From Terebella lapidaria (Eukaryota > Annelida > Polychaeta > Terebellida > Terebellidae): a DNA stretch of 64,000 bases. Made by a program: the position numbers and the translations under genes. Positions 58,928 through 64,000 of the stretch are shown here, piece by piece. Within the stretch, counting starts at the first letter, position 1. Each line of letters opens with the position of its first letter. The notes under the pieces are model-generated. The model was not told where the DNA came from and searched no databases. It worked only from the letters and a program-made list of their open reading frames with translations. The stretch spans positions 71,005,499 through 71,069,498 of the forward strand of contig OX424555.1 in NCBI GenBank assembly GCA_949152475.1. Direction: 5' to 3'.

Positions 58928-61479
58928 CACTGGGTGTAAACCTGATGTAGGTAACTAAGTTACCTACATCCCAAGATGGCCACGGGACAGAGCGCTTCAA
59001 ATTTCTATTGGCGATTACAGATTATTTACGAGGCTTTGGTTGAAGAACTGTGTATAATTACATAATGCTGGTTATAGTTCTTGACATACAAGCGTTGTTG
59101 TTCATTTATTAAGCTGAAAACGTGCGTTTAGAACGATTGTTTTTTTCGAAGGGATGTAGGTAACGGAAAAGTTCTCTAACGAGCAGATGTAGGTAACGTG
59201 TGTGGTAAGATGTAGGTAACGGATTATTCACAAGGTGGATATATTGAGCGATAAATTCAATACACGCCGGTTTACTACTAATTACTTTCTTCTCACTTTA
59301 GCTGGTTCGACGACTTCAGCGATAGAGGTCGAAATTGAGATAATTAGACAATCATTTGTTATTTAACAGTGCATTTGACACGTTTTTCGCAAGGGTAATG
59401 CAAGTAAAATTATGTGTATAGGTAAGCCTATACTCGGATTTTTCGATATCTTCTAAACGCTGGTACGCTGGTATACTGGTACAAGCATTGTGAGGCTTAT
59501 TGAGGCATACACGAAATGAGCAGTATTGTTGAGTTCATGCACCTGGCAATGCTTGTACCAGCATACCAGTGTACCAGCGTTTAGAAGACATCGCGGATTT
59601 TTAACCCATTTACACCGTTTTTGGGGATACATGTATCTCTGCGATGCTGCATGGTTTCATTCTATAATTTGGCATATTTCACATGGGAGTCAAGCGGCAA
59701 TTGTCTACCAAATTTCAGAGTTCTATTGCGAAAATTGGAAAAGTTGGCAATCTAGTCCATTGTTAAATTTCAGCCGAAAACGGGATCTCGGGAATCCACA
59801 GGGATGGAAGTATTGTTATAATTTTTGACCAGAAGACATTTGGGGTGTATTCAACACGAATAAGCTGCTCTCAAAAATCAAGCAAATGCACAAAATCTTG
59901 TGCGGGTACCATAATTCTTTGGCCCATGTAGCAGTGCACACTGTACTAATACTACTCATCCACTGAATGAATGCCATATATCCGTCTGACACATTTTTAA
60001 TCTGCACAGGTGGTGTTTACTCTGAAAAGATTGCATGTCAATAAGTGAATTAATGTAGTCCGCTCCAAACAGTGAGGTGAGGGGGTGAAAGAGTTTTTCA
60101 AAATAAATGACTGTATTAACAAAATCTAGAGCTTCAAAATGACATATTTATGACCCCCTATTTTCTTTTCAGTATTAGAATGCTGATCAGTTACTCTATA
60201 AAATATGATATTTTGAAGAGATAATATTCAAGATATAACTTTTAAATTTTGACTTTTCATTACCTCTATGTTTGTAGCGGACTACGTTAATAGGATGCAA
60301 TTTGGGATGAACAGGCATACTATGATTTTTCTAACTCGTTTACATCGTTTTCTGCGGACATTTCAACGACGATGAATGGCATCGTATTATAACTGGGCAT
60401 ATAACGTATGTTCTTCATCTGGGACTCAAACGGCAATTTCCAACAATGTTCTTTACTTTTATCTCCAAAACATGAAACGTTGGCAGTCTACCCGACGTTG
60501 AAATTAGCCCCATCAAAGAATTGTATGTAGAACACTGTCTACTCCACTAATACTACTCACAATTTGGAAGAAATTCAATGAAATTCAATGAAGATTCAGA
60601 ATGTTTCGACGGATCAAATATGACATTCATTCAGCTAGTTATATTGATAGAGGACAGTGTGCTACATGGGCTGGTGCTCGAGCATTAATTTCGAATGATT
60701 TGAGCTCAACGGCGCTTACACCTCTCAATGGAGAACAACACATGGATGCATGAATTACCTACTATCCCGATCATATGTTTGATAATCGCACCGTTTTTGC
60801 GATATACTGCGGGGTGTATAAAATACATAATGTAACAGTGACACATGAAAACAGCAGTGTTTTTGTTGGGATTATTTCGTCAATAATTCATGTAGATCTA
60901 TTTCGATGAAATATTGGCAAGAGTGTTCGAAATGATTAGTGTGTGAACAAAAAGTGAGCCTATTTGGCCTATAGATCTCTACATAGTGAAATGGGAAAAC
61001 GACCCGGGCCGACTATGGGCGAGATAGGCCACCTTTTCTATTTCGCATCCAATATTCTTGTAAATATATCCCTAGTTTGGCGGCTATGAGGTAGCATATC
61101 AAAATTCCATCAGATTTTCAATGTTTCAGTTTTTTTAGTGTATTTTCAGTGTTTTAGTTTTCAGCCAAAGCATATGTTCAACAACCGTTACCTACATCAT
61201 TAAATTTTGTCCGATTACTGTTACCTACATCCTGTCGTTACCGTTACCTACATCCCTTCGGAAAATACAATCGCTCTAAACGCATGTTTCCAGCCTAATA
61301 AACGAACAAGGACGATTCTATGCCAAGAAATATCATAAGTACTATGTAATTATACACAGTTCTTCAACCAAAACCTCGTAAATCATCTGTAATCACCAAT
61401 TGCAATTTGAAGTGTTCTTGCCCGTGACCATCTTGGGATGTAGGTAACTTAGTTACCTACATCAGGTTTACACCCAGTG
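58928..61479. mobile_element. 2.55 kb TIR element with palindromic ends
   Basis: TIRs of about 293 bp (58928-59220 and 61187-61479) begin CACTGGGTGTAAACCTG. Each holds five copies of the 12-mer GATGTAGGTAAC, two of which form a perfect 27-bp palindrome (58944-58970 and 61437-61463). TGCAG flanks both ends (58923-58927 and 61480-61484), a 5-bp target duplication. The interior has a long hairpin at 59458-59581 (GCTTGTACCAGCATACCAGT arm) and pieces of the 2.53 kb element family at 59595-59810, 59941-60005 and 60325-60510. No transposase was recognised. Confidence 0.85.
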
Positions 61480-63280
61480 TGCAGGGTGTCTTGTCGAAGA
61501 GACTCACAAAATGTGTGTTCAATAATTTCTTCTCATCCACGATAGTACTTTATTGCAATTATGCATTCATTTCATTAAAATACAGTCTTTTCCGTCATGA
61601 TATATCTTCGTATTACCATACATACATTTGCCTGTAAGAGTACATATGCTGAGCAGCAGGCTTTTATAGAAAAAAAATCAAGATTAGTCGCCCATTTGTG
61701 GTTAGGATGTCGCAAACTAGCTTCAAACAACATATCAAAGAGAGAGAGAGAGAGAGGGAGAGACCACCATCTCGTTCATCTGGTCTCTCCTCATCCGTTT
61801 TATGCGAATATTAGCGATCTACAGATCTGGGAAATATAATATATACTTCCTGATGGTTTGATTACTGTCATCGAGCAAACAATATAACGATGGCCTGATG
61901 AGTTGTGTTTATATTGGAGATTATTTTTCATTGATGTTGGATTGCATTATAAGTCCATCTTCAGTTGTGGCAGTTGTTTTCTTAAAATTTGTTTACGGGA
62001 AATTGTTAATAAAAACAGTGAATGGAATTAGAATTCTCTTCTCAGGAGAAATGTGCAAGAATGTTATCCTTGCAAACAGAAATGAACGAATACACTAATA
62101 GTTTGTGAATGAATCCTGGGAAAATCACCAACATGTACAATATGTTCCTGAATCGGATCCCACCATTGAGATAACTCAATTGTCAGTGGAGTCTGAGACC
62201 GCCAAGCCTCGTCTATTTGAAAGCTTAAACGCTTCGAACCGAGCAAATGTAATTTCCGTTTAATGCCTCGAGTGTAGTCCGAGTAACAGAGTCGGTGATT
62301 AAGTAATTTTCAAAGCTTCTGTTGCAACCAAATATCCCTGTAACATTCTGATTATCTTTATCAATCAATTGACACCCGGTGACAATGGCATACAACTTAC
62401 CGGTAGTCCGGTACACCTTATGAAACCCGAACATGTCATATCAAAATAATATTATGTCGCTGTGATACTGTATTGTACTGTATGAATTGCATATGGTCAA
62501 TGATGACAACTACTAGATAGTAAACAGCTGCCGTTTACATGTTCAGTATATACTTATGAAGTAATATTTGGTTGCACGTGTTGTACTTTCACTCGTATTG
62601 ATGCACTTTCATGCCAACAAAATTTGAGTAAAAATGCGAGGTGTAGAGTCTCTCTTTGGTAATATGGATTAAGCGAGAATTGCTATACTGTATGTTGTAT
62701 TGACTCTGGCAAACGAATAATATTTTATCAATGTTTTATCCCACCACGGTAGACACAGTTCCATTATATTGAATGAGGACACATTTGTCATAAACTGCCA
62801 TCAACTGACACAACAGGTCCAATATCGATTTTGGTACAGAATGGAGGCTTGGACGAGAAATGTGTTCCCTTATTATCAATAAATCTTGATTATGTCCACA
62901 TACAGGTAATACATCGTCTTCACATGATGAACCATAGCAAATATCTGTTTATCTCCTATATAATAGTTAATCTATATCATATAGTGATTAGTCATGCTCG
63001 GAAAAAAGAACGTCACATTGACTGGAGCATGCCATGTACATATGAACGTGTTGCTTCCTTCGCAACGGCCCTAATATAGTAAATATATCTGCACAGAAAT
63101 TGGTCATATTCTTGGTCAATCGTGATTACCTTGGTTATGTCATTGATCGTAAATATACAAAAACAGTGAGATATAGTGTTATCAATTGTCCTGTGAACAT
63201 CTCTAAGACATTCGAACGAAATGTCACAGCACCTGTAATTTCATTTCTTTTCCACGTCTTTTCCGGGCTTCTGTAGAATA
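61480..63280. repeat. Segmental repeat X, copy 2
   Basis: It matches 51525-53810 (see that entry), after a short Y remainder at 61485-61530. A (GA)n run at 61739-61757 replaces the GGAGAGAGACC of copy 1. No intact gene. Confidence 0.75.
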
Positions 63281-64000
63281 CTTTAATTCGCTCGACGCTC
63301 TCTGGGTTTTCAACCGCCATTTCACCATCAACAAGAACACTATTTTTCATATGAGTGTTTCTGGATTAAATTATGATATCGAATAGCTTTGTTCACGTAG
63401 TTCAAACATTTTTTCATCCTGGAATATGCTGAGACAGTTCAAGATTGGAAGGAAATAATTTGATAGGTCACCTCGACAAAAGATTCATCAGTAGCATGTC
63501 AATTTCAAAATAACGCCCATTCAGTACTGAATGTTTGAACATCAGACAGATGCATCAGCAAGTCCCGATTCAATATCCCATACTATTCGTCATTTCGTTA
63601 GGCATTGAAAAATGATAACCACCAAAAGGATGATAAATTCAGTATCATGTTAAAAGCCACTGCATGTTGGTAACAAACCAACTACGTCTTGTTTTCTTTG
63701 GACAACATTTACTCAGCGTTACAAAAACTTGGACCAATCGTTGCAAACGATAGAGGTGATATTATGTAGGATGTTTGCAAACGGACATACATTTGTACCC
63801 ATATCAACGTATATTTATGGTGGAATGAATATGTTTTCAGTGCATATATATTTCTGAAAATAACGAGATTTTACAAATAGATCGAATGTGTTCTAACAGG
63901 GAGAGTCCAAGCGATTTCCCCCTTTTTGCTCTGGTTACCATGTGTGTAACTCAGATCGCACCTCTGAGAACTTGCAGTTGTTGATCAATGCCAGTCAGAA
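63281..64000. other. No gene seen; probable start of another X copy
   Basis: From about 63840 the words CTGAAAATAACGAGATTTTACA and, near 63905, GAGTCCAAGCGATT with CTCTGGTTACCAT resemble 52090-52215. A third copy of X probably begins here and leaves the window. Confidence 0.4.

Noticed and set aside
1-64000. Retrovirus-like, LTR or Polinton element
   Set aside because: No reverse transcriptase, integrase, capsid, envelope or polymerase-B motifs, and no LTR pair, were recognised in either strand.

Overview
The window is animal nuclear DNA: AT-rich, mostly non-coding, with two intact intronless rhodopsin-family GPCR genes, tRNA-derived SINEs, spliced transposon genes with GT/AG introns, and many terminal-inverted-repeat (TIR) DNA elements. 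The mix suggests a marine invertebrate (lophotrochozoan such as a mollusc, brachiopod or annelid, or an invertebrate deuterostome). The sequence alone does not fix the phylum. No LTR element, Polinton or other capsid-bearing element was recognised.

Region 1 (1-24.7 kb). Decayed segmental copies (about 0.34-8.0 kb and 17.9-22.9 kb, with a third scrap near 23.6 kb) surround later insertions: a GC-rich triple repeat, a SINE, foldback elements, TIR element A (5218-7712), and an Academ-like DNA transposon (about 8.4-16.8 kb). The Academ-like element carries a plus-strand gene with two tandem PHD fingers in a DUF6589-like protein. It converges tail-to-tail on a minus-strand RecQ-type helicase gene. 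Both genes have decayed. A tandem duplication of 1,082 bp repeats the 5' region and first exon of the plus-strand gene, and an 0.8 kb GC-rich TIR element sits in a RecQ intron.

Region 2 (24.7-30.4 kb). A 5.6 kb element with 39-bp TIRs and subterminal repeats contains a nested 1.74 kb TIR element, a SINE and a degenerate minisatellite. No transposase was found in it.

Region 3 (30.4-41 kb). Three diverged copies of a segment of about 1.5 kb. Two are interrupted by TIR elements, and one insertion site can be compared with an uninterrupted paralogous copy.

Region 4 (41-51 kb). The gene-bearing part: two paralogous class A GPCRs on the plus strand, each a single open exon preceded by a GC-richer stretch. 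Element B lies between them. Both receptors have ERY at the TM3 end and LWLPF in TM6 but lack the NPxxY Asn-Pro in TM7; the second also has Glu in place of Asp at 2.50.

Region 5 (51-64 kb). Further diverged segmental repeats, element C (55462-57279) and a 2.55 kb element with 293-bp TIRs, each containing a perfect 27-bp palindrome.

The most unusual signal is shared by elements A, B and C. Their internal repeat of about 134 bp carries nuclear-receptor-type half-sites, including at least eight exact AGGTCAAAGGTCA (DR1) motifs flanked by TCAAGGTCA-type sites.
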